From Nocardiopsis sp. TSRI0078 (GTDB taxonomy: Bacteria; Actinomycetota; Actinomycetes; Streptosporangiales; Streptosporangiaceae): DNA of 64,000 bases. Positions 51,198-61,053 of this stretch are shown here, one piece after another; position 1 is the stretch's first letter; each line of letters begins with the position of its first letter. Both the position numbers and the translations under genes were made by a program. The notes below the pieces were generated by a model. The model made no database searches. It was not told the origin of the DNA and saw only the letters and a list, made by a program, of their open reading frames with translations. The stretch is taken from assembly GCF_001905145.1 (NCBI RefSeq), contig NZ_LWLB01000012.1, positions 124,001-188,000 of the forward strand, written 5' to 3'.

Positions 51198-51925
51198 GAA
51201 CGCTCCACGTGGCGCAGTGATCGGATGCCGTTCTCCAGGTGCCACTGCAGGTAGGCCGCGACCAACCCGCTGCACTCGGAGCGGTGCCTGCCCTCGCTGG
51301 CGTCCGCGCCGTCCCAGTCCCCTCCGAGCAGGGCCGACATCAGTCGGACCGTGTCCGGGGAAGGGTGCACGGAGCCGTGGGGACGGCACACCGAGCAGAC
51401 CATACCGCCAGCGTGGACCGCGAACGCGCGGTGCTCTCCCCTGCTGCCGCAGCGGGCGCACTCGTCCAGCGCCGGGGCGTACCCCGCGACGGCGAGTGAG
51501 CGGAGCAGGTAGGCGTCCAGGACCAGCCGGGAGTCGTGGCTGCCCTCCCCCAGGGTACGCAGGGCGCCGATGAGCAGGAGGAACTGGCGCAGCGCCGGGT
51601 CCTTCTCCACGGAGACGACCTTCTCGGCGGTCTCCAGCATCGCGGTCGCGGCGGTGTAGCGGGCGTAGTCGGCCACGACCGCCTTGCCGTAGGAGCGCAC
51701 CGTCTCGGCCTGGGTGATGACGTCCAGGGTCCGACCGGTGTGCAGCTGCAGGTCGACGTGGGTGCACGGCTCCAGCCGGGCACCGAAGCGGGACTTGGTG
51801 CGGCGCACCCCCTTGCCGACGGCGCGTACCAGGCCGGTTCTTCGGGTCAGGAGGGTGACGATGCGGTCGGCCTCGCCCAGTTTCTGGTTGCGCAGGACGA
51901 CACCCTCGTCGCGGTAGAGACTCAC
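51194..51925 (-). CDS. recO: DNA repair protein RecO
   Basis: The 243-residue protein supports RecFOR-dependent recombinational repair. It has the OB-fold start [41 protein letters not shown] and a zinc-finger-like CARCG (about residue 156) with a later CSVCR, within a helical C-terminal domain. Length is normal. It is the first gene of the recO-uppS-SGNH operon. Confidence 0.95.
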   Translation of the reverse strand: MSLYRDEGVVLRNQKLGEADRIVTLLTRRTGLVRAVGKGVRRTKSRFGARLEPCTHVDLQLHTGRTLDVITQAETVRSYGKAVVADYARYTAATAMLETAEKVVSVEKDPALRQFLLLIGALRTLGEGSHDSRLVLDAYLLRSLAVAGYAPALDECARCGSRGEHRAFAVHAGGMVCSVCRPHGSVHPSPDTVRLMSALLGGDWDGADASEGRHRSECSGLVAAYLQWHLENGIRSLRHVERS

Positions 51926-52253
51926 TCCCCCATTGTCGCGGATGCCGCGGACCGTCCACGCGGCCGGTCGGCTCCGAAAACCCCATCTTGACCAGCTTTA
52001 TTACAGTTTGGTTTCCCTTTTCGGGATATTTGCTCTACTCTCACGCGCTAGGCGCTCCATGTCGGGCCCGCCGCCCTTCCCCCGCGGCACTCCGGCGCCA
52101 CCGCGCGCGTACGCGCGCTCCCGACACCGGCCACCGGGAACCCGTGTGGCCACGGGCACGAGCAGCACGGGCTGCGGAAGGACGCCTCCCGCCACCGGGG
52201 AGGCCCGACCCACCCGCGGTGTGTCCGACCGATCCCATCCCAAGGAGAGCGAC
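51926..52253. promoter_or_regulatory. Divergent control region of recO and the CAP-domain gene
   Basis: An AT-rich core at 51980-52045 holds TTGACC (51988-51993) and a run TTTATTACAGTTTGGTTTCC and GGGATATTTGC that together suggest promoters for the plus-strand gene. No gene is supported; the frames here continue from the promoter DNA into a proline/arginine-rich reading without a ribosome site. Confidence 0.5.
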
Positions 52254-53141
52254 ATGGCGCGTGGTCGCCGAGGCAGGCGCAGGATGAGCGCCCGCGGACA
52301 CCGCTCCAACCGCCGCGTACACCGGCGCCGCGGGGTACCGCTCGCGGTCTCCCTGGCCGCCGTACCGGTCGGCCTGGTACTGGCGGGTGCGCTGCTGGTC
52401 ACCGGCGTGGGCGAGGACCTCGACCCCTTCCGGAACACGGCGGACGGCCAGGCGTCGGGGCAGACCGGGGCCTCCGTCACCGAGTCCCCTCCCGAGGCCT
52501 CCGAGGACGACGACTTCTTCGCCCGACCCCCCGCGACGCCGGAAGGGGGACAGGAGCAGGAGCCGACGCCCTCCGGCGACAGCGGGCCCCGGAGCGCGGA
52601 CGTGACGGCCTCCTCGATCCCGGAGGAGGACTCCGGCGACGGGGAGGGCGACGGCGGTGGCCGCGACGGTTCCGACTCCGGCTCCGGCGGCGGGGGCACG
52701 GGCGGGAACGCAAACCCGGGCGGGAACGGCGGCGGGGGCCGCGGTGAGGACGGCGGCATCTCCGGCGCCTCCGCCGGCGCGGTGGCCGACCAGGTCGTGT
52801 CCCTGGTCAACGCCGAGCGCGCCGATGCCGGGTGCGGTCCGCTGAAGGTGGACTCGCGGCTGACCGCCGCCGCCCAGGAGCACAGCGAGGACATGAACCG
52901 GCGCGACTACATGAGCCACGAGAGCCCCGAGGGCGAGGGGCCGGGCGACCGTGCCCGCCGCCACGGCTACGACGCCTGGGGCGCGGAGAACGTCGCCAAG
53001 GGGCAGACCAGCCCCGAGCAGGTCATGGAGGCGTGGATGAACAGCGAGGGCCACCGCCGGAACATCCTCAACTGCGACCTGGTCTCGATCGGTGTCGGCG
53101 AGTCCGGCAACGCGTGGACCCAGATGTTCGGCTGGAAGTAG
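52254..53141 (+). CDS. Secreted or anchored CAP-domain (SCP/PR1) protein
   Basis: The 295-residue product has an arginine-rich N-terminus, a hydrophobic segment (about residues 28-50, PLAVSLAAVPVGLVLAGALLVTG), a long serine/glycine/acidic low-complexity linker (55-170) and a C-terminal CAP domain (QVVSLVNAERADAGCGPLKVDSRLTAAAQEHSEDMNRRDYMSHESPEG; AENVAKGQTSPEQVMEAWMNSEGHRRNILN). The CAP cavity residues His, Glu and His are present (YMSHES, GAENVA, SEGHRRN). Such bacterial proteins may bind wall or lipid ligands. AAGGAGAGCGAC precedes the ATG. A strong terminator follows. Confidence 0.9.
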   Translation: MARGRRGRRRMSARGHRSNRRVHRRRGVPLAVSLAAVPVGLVLAGALLVTGVGEDLDPFRNTADGQASGQTGASVTESPPEASEDDDFFARPPATPEGGQEQEPTPSGDSGPRSADVTASSIPEEDSGDGEGDGGGRDGSDSGSGGGGTGGNANPGGNGGGGRGEDGGISGASAGAVADQVVSLVNAERADAGCGPLKVDSRLTAAAQEHSEDMNRRDYMSHESPEGEGPGDRARRHGYDAWGAENVAKGQTSPEQVMEAWMNSEGHRRNILNCDLVSIGVGESGNAWTQMFGWK

Positions 53142-53147
53142 ACCGGG

Positions 53148-53184
53148 CGCCGGGCCGCCTCCCCGTGCGGGGGGCGGCCCGGCG
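53148..53184 (+). terminator. Terminator after the CAP-domain gene
   Basis: GCGCCGGGCCGCC (53148-53160) pairs with GGCGGCCCGGCGC (53172-53184), with CCCC/GGGG in the loop, seven bases after the stop. Confidence 0.88.
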
Positions 53185-53386
53185 CGTGCGAGGGGAGTGC
53201 GACGGCTGCCTGCGAAGGAGTGAGGAGGCAGCCGAGGTGCCCGGCCCCGTCCCGCGTTCACGCGGTCTTCGTGGCGGGCGCCGCCGCACGCGCCTCCGGA
53301 CGGTCTCGCCGTACACCGCGCACCGCATGGTGGCACCGGGAGGACCCCAGCCGCCACGGGTCCAGGGGGCCGCCGCCCTCGACGGG

Positions 53387-53433
53387 CCGGGGCCCGGAGC
53401 CGCCGCGGCGAGGCGGTCGGCTCCGGGCCCCGG
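53387..53433 (-). terminator. Terminator after leuA
   Basis: CCGGGGCCCGGAGCC (53387-53401) and GGCTCCGGGCCCCGG (53419-53433) form a perfect 15-bp stem 30 bases beyond the leuA stop. The region from 53185 to 53386 holds no supportable gene. Confidence 0.85.
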
Positions 53434-53462
53434 TACGCCGCCGGACGGGCGGCGAAGGCGTG

Positions 53463-55166
<1,704 letters not shown>

Positions 55167-55194
55167 TCACGGTCGACCAGGGCAAGCCGAATTC

Positions 55195-55235
55195 CCGCGG
55201 CGAGGGAGTCGACCTTTTAACGACCCCCGCCGCGG
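55195..55235 (-). terminator. leuA attenuator hairpin
   Basis: On the minus strand CCGCGGCGGGGGTCG is followed, nine bases later, by CGACTCCCTCGCCGCGG, giving a long nearly perfect stem with TTAAAAGGT in the loop. The first arm overlaps the last codons of the leader peptide, so ribosome position would decide whether it forms. Confidence 0.75.
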
Positions 55236-55273
55236 CCACTAAGGAGGAGCAGCTCGCGCAGCATAACGGTCAT
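55217..55273 (-). CDS. leuL: leuA leader peptide
   Basis: An 18-codon frame reads MTVMLRELLLLSGRGGGR, with four consecutive leucine codons (CTG CTC CTC CTT) plus one nearby, about 85 bases before leuA. The stop lies inside the loop of the attenuator hairpin. In leucine shortage ribosomes would stall at the leucine run and prevent the terminator-like hairpin. A GTG directly upstream in frame is another possible start. Leader peptides of this kind are known for actinobacterial leuA. Confidence 0.8.
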   Translation of the reverse strand: MTVMLRELLLLSGRGGGR

Positions 55274-55586
55274 CACGCTAGCAGACCGGCGCGAAATCCT
55301 GGTACCTCACGTCCGCATAGTGGGACGCATGTCACCTGAACTGGGCATCCTCCGGCCGGCGCGGTGGGGCGACGCCGCCCGCGCCACTACAGGTACCTCG
55401 ATTTCGAGAGACCCTCGACAGGTCTGTACCATTTCAGTGAACCCTTCAGTGCTAGGGGGGTTGTTGCAGATCCCGCCGACGGGACCCAGGGTGCGGCCAA
55501 CACCCGAGGCCGCCATCGGGCGCGCCGCACAGCGCGCCGGTGGCCGGGCCGGTACCGTCGGCGGGATTTCTCTTCCGCGCGGGCCC
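55274..55586. other. Upstream region of leuA
   Basis: No gene is supported. The region holds CAGTGCTAGGGGG (55448-55460) and GGGTGCGGCCAACACC (55489-55504), both of which recur before gcl (see findings). On the minus strand the first becomes CCCCCTAGCACTG and may include the leuA -10. An open 69-codon frame on the minus strand has no ribosome site or family match. Confidence 0.5.
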
Positions 55587-56651
55587 TCAGCCCTCCAGGG
55601 CCGGGTAGTCGGTGTAGCCGCGATGGTCGCCGCCGTAGTAGGTGGCCCGGTCGGGCGCGTTGAAGGGCCCTCCGGCCCGGATGCGGGCGGGCAGGTCGGG
55701 GTTGGCGAGCCAGGCCGCGCCCACGGCGACGGCGTCCGCCCGCTCCTCGGCCAGGGCCGCGGTGACGGGACCGAGGTCGGTGCCGGAGGCGGTGTTGAGC
55801 ACGAACGCGCCCGCCCACTCCTTGCGCAGCCGCTGGGTGTACTCGGCCGACCCCGACTCGGTCAGGTGCAGATAGGCCAGCTCGGAGGAGCGGTGCCGCA
55901 GCCCGTCGAGCAGGGCGAGGTACTGCTCCAGGGGGTCGCTCTCGCTGATGCCGTTGAAGGCGGTGCCCGGGGAGACGCGCAGGCCCGTGCGGTCGGCGCC
56001 GATGGTGTCGGCGACGGCGTCCACGGCCTCCACCGCGAAACGGGCCCTGTTCTCGGCGCTGCCGCCGTAGTCGTCGGTGCGCCGGTTGCTGCCGTCGGCG
56101 AGGAACTGCTGGATGAGGTAGCCGTTGGCTCCGTGCACCTCCACCCCGTCGAACCCGGCGGTGACCGCGTTCCGGGCGGCGGAGGCGAAGTCGTCCAGGG
56201 CCTCGGCGATGTCGGAGGCGGTCATCTCGCGCGGCACCGGGTGCGGAAGCATCTTCTCGCCGTCGAACAGGGAGGCACCCGAGCGAACGGCGGACGGGCC
56301 GACCGGCAGGCCTCCGTCGGGGTAGAGGACGGGGTGGCCGATCCGGCCCGCGTGCATGATCTGCGCGAAGATGCGGCCCCCTCTCTCGTGGACGGCGCCG
56401 GTGACGCGCTTCCACGCCTCGACCTGCTCGGCGCTGTGCAGACCCGGGGTGTCGGTGTAGCCCTGGCCGCGGACGCTGGGCTGGACCCCCTCGGTGATGA
56501 TCAGTCCGGCCGAGGCGCGCTGGGCGTAGTACTCGACGGTCAGGTCGCCCGGGCTGCCGCCACGGGAGCGCGAACGGGTCATCGGGGCCATGAACAGGCG
56601 GTTGGGCAGCTGCATCCGGCCGATCCTGACGGAATCGAACAGGTCGCTCAC
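55587..56651 (-). CDS. Old yellow enzyme-type alkene reductase (FMN)
   Basis: The 354-residue flavoprotein reduces activated C=C bonds or nitro compounds with NAD(P)H. The OYE landmarks are present: LFDSVRIGRMQLPNRLFMAPMTRSRS, AQIMHAGRIGHP, AGFDGVEVHGANGYLIQQFL, NRRTDDYGGSAENRARF and LRVSPGTAFNGI. It is near to NemA-like reductases in length. GTG at 56651 has GGAG at six bases. It stands alone between leuA and the SARP remnant. Confidence 0.93.
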   Translation of the reverse strand: MSDLFDSVRIGRMQLPNRLFMAPMTRSRSRGGSPGDLTVEYYAQRASAGLIITEGVQPSVRGQGYTDTPGLHSAEQVEAWKRVTGAVHERGGRIFAQIMHAGRIGHPVLYPDGGLPVGPSAVRSGASLFDGEKMLPHPVPREMTASDIAEALDDFASAARNAVTAGFDGVEVHGANGYLIQQFLADGSNRRTDDYGGSAENRARFAVEAVDAVADTIGADRTGLRVSPGTAFNGISESDPLEQYLALLDGLRHRSSELAYLHLTESGSAEYTQRLRKEWAGAFVLNTASGTDLGPVTAALAEERADAVAVGAAWLANPDLPARIRAGGPFNAPDRATYYGGDHRGYTDYPALEG

Positions 56652-56816
56652 GGTGTACTCCGTAGGTCTGGGTCGTGAGGGTGGTGCCCTCGGGAACGCC
56701 CTCACGGTAGAAGGGGCCGCTTTCCGGCTCCTTGCCGGGCCCTGTCCGTCCGCTGTCACGACGGATGTCCCGCCGCCCGGAGGGGGCGCGGAGGCCGTGT
56801 GGACAGGGTTCCCGGT

Positions 56817-57055
56817 ATGCGGTTCGGGGTGCTCGGGGAACTGGCCGTGTGGACCGACGAGGGCGACCCCGTCGACATCCCGGGGGCCAAGGTCCGGGCT
56901 CTGCTGGCCGTGCTGCTGGTACACCGGGGCGAACCGGTCCCGGCCGACCGGCTCCGCGAGGAGCTGTGGGAGGAGCCGCCGCCCGACCCCGCCGCGGCGC
57001 TGCAGACGGCGGTGTCGCGGCTGCGGCGCGCCCCGGTGCCCGTGGCCGGATGTGG
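56817..57055 (+). pseudogene. Truncated SARP/AfsR-type regulator
   Basis: The first 73 codons ([12 protein letters not shown]..., [46 protein letters not shown]) are a clear SARP-type winged-helix DNA-binding domain. The frame then runs into unrelated arginine-rich sequence and continues through the promoter of the carboxypeptidase gene. The BTAD domain that should follow is missing. A short DNA-binding-only product is conceivable but decay is more likely. Confidence 0.75.
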
Positions 57056-57148
57056 CCACGGGGCGCGCCCGTGTACGCGGACGCGGAGCGGGCTTCACCT
57101 GCCCGGGTGGTCAAACAAGTCAGTTCGCCACGCATATGACGGAAAGTT

Positions 57149-57173
57149 AGCCATATTGACAGAACGTATGGCT
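57149..57173. promoter_or_regulatory. Palindrome over a -35 element before the carboxypeptidase
   Basis: AGCCATA (57149-57155) and TATGGCT (57167-57173) are exact inverted repeats and enclose TTGACA (57156-57161). The AT-rich stretch 57110-57195 stands out from its surroundings. This would place a regulator directly on the promoter of the gene at 57229. Confidence 0.6.
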
Positions 57174-57228
57174 TTCTCGTGCAATAACGCCACGTATCCG
57201 ACGCCTCACCCCCGCTCACGGAGGCATC

Positions 57229-58488
57229 GTGGCAATCAATCCCCTTTCCAGAACCCTCGTTCCCGCGGCCGTCGGCGCCCTGCTCCTGGGCACCCTGGCC
57301 ACAGGCGCCGAAGCCGAACCGGCCTATGACCTCTACGAGGTCCACGGCGTCCGCACCGCCCAGGAGCGCACGGCGATCGCCGCCACCGGCGCCGCCATCG
57401 ACCAGGTCGGCGACGACTCCGTCCTGGTCACCGCGACCCCCGACGACGCCGCGGAGATCGGCCGGCTCGGACACGGCGTCGAGGAGTTCGACCCGCCGGT
57501 CCCCTTCAACAGCCCCGACCCGGGCTACACCACCTACGCCGAACTGCTCGGCGTCGTCGACCAGGTGGTGGCCGACCACCCCGGTATCGCGGAGAGGTCG
57601 GTCATCGGCCGGTCCCACGAGGGACGCGACCTGGTCGCGGTCAAGATCAGCGACGACGTGGACACGGACGAGGACCAGCCCGAGGTGTTGTTCGTCCACG
57701 CCCAGCACGCGCGCGAGCACCTCACCGTGGAGATGGCCGTCCACCTGATGCGCATGCTCACCGACGGGTACGGCAGCGATCCACGGATCACCGACCTGGT
57801 CGACAGCCGCGAGATCTGGATCCTGCCCAACGTCAACCCGGACGGCAGCGAGTACGACATGTCGGGCACCCGCTGGCGGAACTGGCGCAAGAACCGGCAG
57901 CCCAACCAGGGCTCCTCCGCCCTCGGCACCGACCTCAACCGCAACTGGGACTACATGTGGGGCTGCTGCGGCGGCTCCTCGGGCGACCCGCGCAGCATCA
58001 CCTACCGGGGCCCGTATCCCGAGTCCGCGACCGAGGTGCGCGTGATCGCCGACTTCGTGCGCGGCCGGGTCGTCGGCGGAGAGCAGCAGATCACCGCCGC
58101 CGTCGACTTCCACACCTACAGCGAGCTCATCCTGTGGCCGTTCGGCCACACCTACTCCGACGTCGCCGAGGGCATGACCCGGGAGGAGTACGAGACCCAC
58201 GCGGCGCTGGGCGAGTACATGGCCGACGCCAACGGCTACACGCCCCAGCAGTCCAGCGACCTCTACGTCACCGACGGGTCGATCAACGACTGGCTGTGGG
58301 GCGACCAGCGCATCGTCAACTTCACCTACGAGATGTATCCGAGCAGCGCGTGGGAGGGCGGCTTCTACCCGCCCTCGTCGGTGGTCGAGCGCGAGACCGC
58401 GCGCAACGAGGAGGCCGTGCTGCGCCTGCTCGACTACGCGGACTGCCCGTACCGGATCATCGGCGCGGAGGCGGCCCACTGCGGCTGA
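57229..58488 (+). CDS. Secreted zinc carboxypeptidase (M14)
   Basis: The 419-residue product has a signal peptide (residues 1-29), a propeptide-like segment to about residue 98, and an M14 domain. Zinc ligands are HAREH (His, Glu) and [14 protein letters not shown] (His); the substrate region [10 protein letters not shown] and [11 protein letters not shown] is present; the catalytic Glu lies in VNFTYEMYP. It should release C-terminal amino acids from extracellular peptides. The GTG start has GGAGG four bases upstream. A terminator follows at once. Confidence 0.94.
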   Translation: MAINPLSRTLVPAAVGALLLGTLATGAEAEPAYDLYEVHGVRTAQERTAIAATGAAIDQVGDDSVLVTATPDDAAEIGRLGHGVEEFDPPVPFNSPDPGYTTYAELLGVVDQVVADHPGIAERSVIGRSHEGRDLVAVKISDDVDTDEDQPEVLFVHAQHAREHLTVEMAVHLMRMLTDGYGSDPRITDLVDSREIWILPNVNPDGSEYDMSGTRWRNWRKNRQPNQGSSALGTDLNRNWDYMWGCCGGSSGDPRSITYRGPYPESATEVRVIADFVRGRVVGGEQQITAAVDFHTYSELILWPFGHTYSDVAEGMTREEYETHAALGEYMADANGYTPQQSSDLYVTDGSINDWLWGDQRIVNFTYEMYPSSAWEGGFYPPSSVVERETARNEEAVLRLLDYADCPYRIIGAEAAHCG

Positions 58489-58500
58489 CCCGACGGATCC

Positions 58501-58525
58501 GGCCCCGGGCGCGCGGCCCGGGGCC
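58501..58525. terminator. Bidirectional terminator
   Basis: GGCCCCGGG (58501-58509) and CCCGGGGCC (58517-58525) around CGCGCGG, between convergent genes ending at 58488 and 58534. Confidence 0.82.
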
Positions 58526-58533
58526 GGCCCCCG

Positions 58534-58884
58534 TCAGAACTTCCCCTCGCAGGCCCGCTGGACGTCGTCGACACCGAAGTCCTCCACGTGGGTCTCCTCC
58601 GGGGCCTCCCGGAGGTAGCCGTCCGCCTGGGCCCCGTAGAGCACGACGGGGCCCGCCCCGTTCCACTTGAACTGCAGCTGGCAGTCGCCGCTGACGTCGT
58701 AGGTGGCCCACCAGAACCCCTGGGAGTCCGGTGCCGTGATCCTGAGCTCCTCGCCGGGGAGCCCGTTCTCCACCAGCAGTTGCCGGAACTCCTCCTCCGA
58801 GCCGCCCTCGGGGGAACAGGCGGAGAGGGTGAGCGCCGCGGCCGCGGCCGCGGCCGCCGAGAGGAAACGCGCGTGGGGGGACAT
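58534..58884 (-). CDS. Small lipoprotein of unknown function
   Basis: The 116-residue product has a signal peptide with a poly-alanine core and lipobox LTLSAC (Cys about 24), followed by a small folded domain (EEEFRQLLVENGLPGEELRITAPDSQGFWWATYDVSGDCQLQFKWNGAG). Two further cysteines (DCQ and ACEGKF) could form a disulfide. No family is recognised. ATG at 58884 is placed by the signal peptide; longer frames add an implausible arginine-rich tail. Confidence 0.75.
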   Translation of the reverse strand: MSPHARFLSAAAAAAAALTLSACSPEGGSEEEFRQLLVENGLPGEELRITAPDSQGFWWATYDVSGDCQLQFKWNGAGPVVLYGAQADGYLREAPEETHVEDFGVDDVQRACEGKF

Positions 58885-59057
58885 GCTTTTCCAACTTCCG
58901 AGAGTGCCGACGACGGTCCGTTGTGTCCGCCGCTCTCTGACACGGCGGCCCCGTCGTCCACGTGTTTCCCACGTTTCCCCAGGTCCGCGCCGGAGAAAAC
59001 CCACGCCGCGACACACTCCGGACACAACACCGTAACGAGCGGTTCATCCGTGCGCGC

Positions 59058-59095
59058 GATCCCGGCCGGTCCGCCGCGGCGGACCGGCCGGGATC
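59058..59095 (-). terminator. Terminator after gcl
   Basis: An 18-bp perfect stem: GATCCCGGCCGGTCCGCC (59058-59075) and GGCGGACCGGCCGGGATC (59078-59095), 17 bases beyond the gcl stop. Confidence 0.9.
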
Positions 59096-59111
59096 CCTCC
59101 GGGGAGGGCGG

Positions 59112-60827
59112 TCAGGCGCCGGGGAGCGGCTCGAACTCCTTGACCGCGTCGATCGCCGGGCCGTGCGGGGTGTTGGCCTCGCGCTCGATCATGATCTCGA
59201 CGAGCACCGGCCGCGAGGTGGCCTGGGCCTGCTTGCGGGCCCACTCCAGGGACTCGCGGATCTGCCCGGGCTCCCACACGCGGCGTCCGGAGCAGCCGTA
59301 GGCCTCCATCAGCTTGACGTTGTCGGTGCCGTACTCGTCGTAGTGGATGTCCACCTGGTAGTTCATGTCGAACGGGATCGAGGCCTGGCGGATCAGGCCC
59401 AGGTACTCGTTGTTGAGCATGATGATCACGTAGGGGACGTCGTACTGGGCGGCCACGGCCAGTTCCTCGACCATGTACTGGAAACCGTAGTCGCCGACGA
59501 TGCCGACGACCTCGGCGTCGGGCTCGGTGTCCTTCAGGGCCTTCTTGACGCCGATGGCCGCGGGGATCTCCCAGCCGAGCGGGCCCGCCTGGCCGCAGAT
59601 CTGGTAGTGGCGCGGCTTGTGCGCCTTCTGGTGCTGGCCGCCCCAGATCTGGTAGAGGCCGATCGCGGTGACGAAGTAGGTGTCCTCGTCGAAGACCTCG
59701 TTGATCTCCTTGTACACGCGCGGGGCCTTGACCGGGACCGTGTCGAAGTCCTCGCGGCGGGTCAGGGTGGCCTTGAGCTCGCCGATCCGGTCGATCCAGG
59801 GCCGCACCTTCGCCGTCGCGCCGCGGCGCCTCGCGGCGGCCAGCAGCTCGCGGAGGAACACCTTGGCGTCGGAGACCACCCCCAGGTCGGGTTCGAAGAC
59901 CCGACCGATCTGGGTGGCCTCGACGTCGACGTGGACGAACCTGCGCTCGCCCCGGTAGACGTCGATCTGGCCGGTGTGGCGGTCGGCGAACCTCGCGCCC
60001 ACGGCCAGGACCAGGTCCGACTCCAGGAAGGACGCGTTGCCGTAGCGCTGGGAGGTCTGCACGCCGGTCATCCCGGAGTACAGGGGCGAGTCCTCGTCGA
60101 AGGAGCCCTTGCCCATGAGCGTGACCTGCACCGGCACCTGGAGGTGGTCGGCCAGCTCGCGCAGCTCCTCGGAGGCCTCGGCCAGGATCACGCCGCCGCC
60201 GGCGAGGATCAGCGGGCGCTCGGCCTCCAGCAGCATGTCCAGCGCGCGCTCGACCCGCGGCAGGTGCGGCTCGACCGTGTTGACCGCCAGCGGGGCGTCG
60301 ATGGAGGGGTCGTAGTCGATCATCTGCTGGGCGACGTCCAGCGGGATGTCCACCAGGACCGGGCCGGGGCGGCCCTGGCGCGCGATGCGGAAGGCCTCGC
60401 GGAAGACCCAGGGCGCGGTGGCGGCCTCCTTGATCTGGACGGCCCACTTGGTGACGGGCTTGGCGATCTCGACGATGTCGACCGCCTGGAAGCCCTCCTT
60501 GTCCAGCAGGTCGGTGCGCTGCTGGCCGGTGATGCACACGATCGGGACGGAGTCCGCGATGGCCGTGTACAGACCGGTGATCATGTTGGTCCCGGCGGGA
60601 CCGGAGGTGCCGATGGCCACGCCGACCCTGCCGGTCGTGCGGGACCAGCCGTCGGCCATGTGGGTGGCGCCCTCCTCGTGGCGGACGGTCAGGTGCTCGA
60701 TACCGCCGACCTGCTCCATCGCCTTGTAGAGCGGCAGGATGGCCGCCCCGGGGCAGCCGAAGGCGGTGTCGACGCCCTCGTCCTTGAGGACCTCCACGAC
60801 CGCGTTCATCGCGGGCATCTGTGGCAT
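59112..60827 (-). CDS. gcl: Glyoxylate carboligase, with Glu at the canonical ThDP position
   Basis: The 571-residue ThDP enzyme should join two glyoxylates to tartronate semialdehyde with CO2 release. It aligns without gaps to the start of E. coli Gcl (TAFGCPGAAILPLYKAM, GTSGPAGTNMITGLYTA, FQAVDIVEIAKPVTK, GRPGPVLVDIPLDV, RYGNASFLESDLVLAVGARFADRHTG), and the ThDP site is GDYGFQYMVEEL with NNEYLGLIRQ. At the position of E. coli Val51 it has Glu (VRHEEGATHM). The neighbours glxR and hyi complete the glycerate pathway. ATG at 60827. Confidence 0.88.
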   Translation of the reverse strand: MPQMPAMNAVVEVLKDEGVDTAFGCPGAAILPLYKAMEQVGGIEHLTVRHEEGATHMADGWSRTTGRVGVAIGTSGPAGTNMITGLYTAIADSVPIVCITGQQRTDLLDKEGFQAVDIVEIAKPVTKWAVQIKEAATAPWVFREAFRIARQGRPGPVLVDIPLDVAQQMIDYDPSIDAPLAVNTVEPHLPRVERALDMLLEAERPLILAGGGVILAEASEELRELADHLQVPVQVTLMGKGSFDEDSPLYSGMTGVQTSQRYGNASFLESDLVLAVGARFADRHTGQIDVYRGERRFVHVDVEATQIGRVFEPDLGVVSDAKVFLRELLAAARRRGATAKVRPWIDRIGELKATLTRREDFDTVPVKAPRVYKEINEVFDEDTYFVTAIGLYQIWGGQHQKAHKPRHYQICGQAGPLGWEIPAAIGVKKALKDTEPDAEVVGIVGDYGFQYMVEELAVAAQYDVPYVIIMLNNEYLGLIRQASIPFDMNYQVDIHYDEYGTDNVKLMEAYGCSGRRVWEPGQIRESLEWARKQAQATSRPVLVEIMIEREANTPHGPAIDAVKEFEPLPGA

Positions 60828-61053
60828 GGGAAGTAAACCCTTCGGTACTGGGGCCCGTGGGTGCCCGGCCGCCCCGGGGCGTCGTCCGTGCGCTCCGGGG
60901 TCGGGGACCCTCGGAACGCACGGACACGGGGGGCGGCGGACGGAGCCCCGCGAAAGAGGACAGTGCTAGGGGGCCGCGCCCGCGGTGTCCCGGGTGCGGC
61001 CAACACCGGGGACATCGACGCGGGGCGGAGCTTGTGCGGAGCGGGCGGGGCCG
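60828..61053. promoter_or_regulatory. Upstream region of gcl
   Basis: No gene seen. It contains CAGTGCTAGGGGG (60961-60973) and GGGTGCGGCCAACACC (60992-61007), the two motifs shared with the leuA upstream region. On the minus strand CCCCCTAGCACTG could carry the gcl -10, so gcl may have its own promoter separate from glxR. Confidence 0.5.

Noticed and set aside
52001..52894. A 297-codon minus-strand frame opposite the CAP-domain gene
   Set aside because: Low-complexity antisense of the serine/glycine-rich linker and promoter DNA with no supporting signal.
55448..55460. Resemblance of CTAGCACTG (minus strand) to a CIRCE half-site
   Set aside because: Only one half is present, without the N9-spaced mirror GAGTGCTAG, and the neighbouring genes are not heat-shock genes.
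55400..55510. Possible 6C RNA upstream of leuA because of a run of six cytosines
   Set aside because: Only one C-run is present and the paired hairpins of that RNA are not seen.
55307..55516. A 69-codon minus-strand frame upstream of leuA
   Set aside because: No ribosome site or family match, and it covers the shared promoter-like elements and likely leuA leader RNA.
56799..57329. A 176-codon protein covering the SARP domain and beyond
   Set aside because: Only the first 73 codons look like protein; the rest crosses a promoter palindrome and the start of the carboxypeptidase gene.
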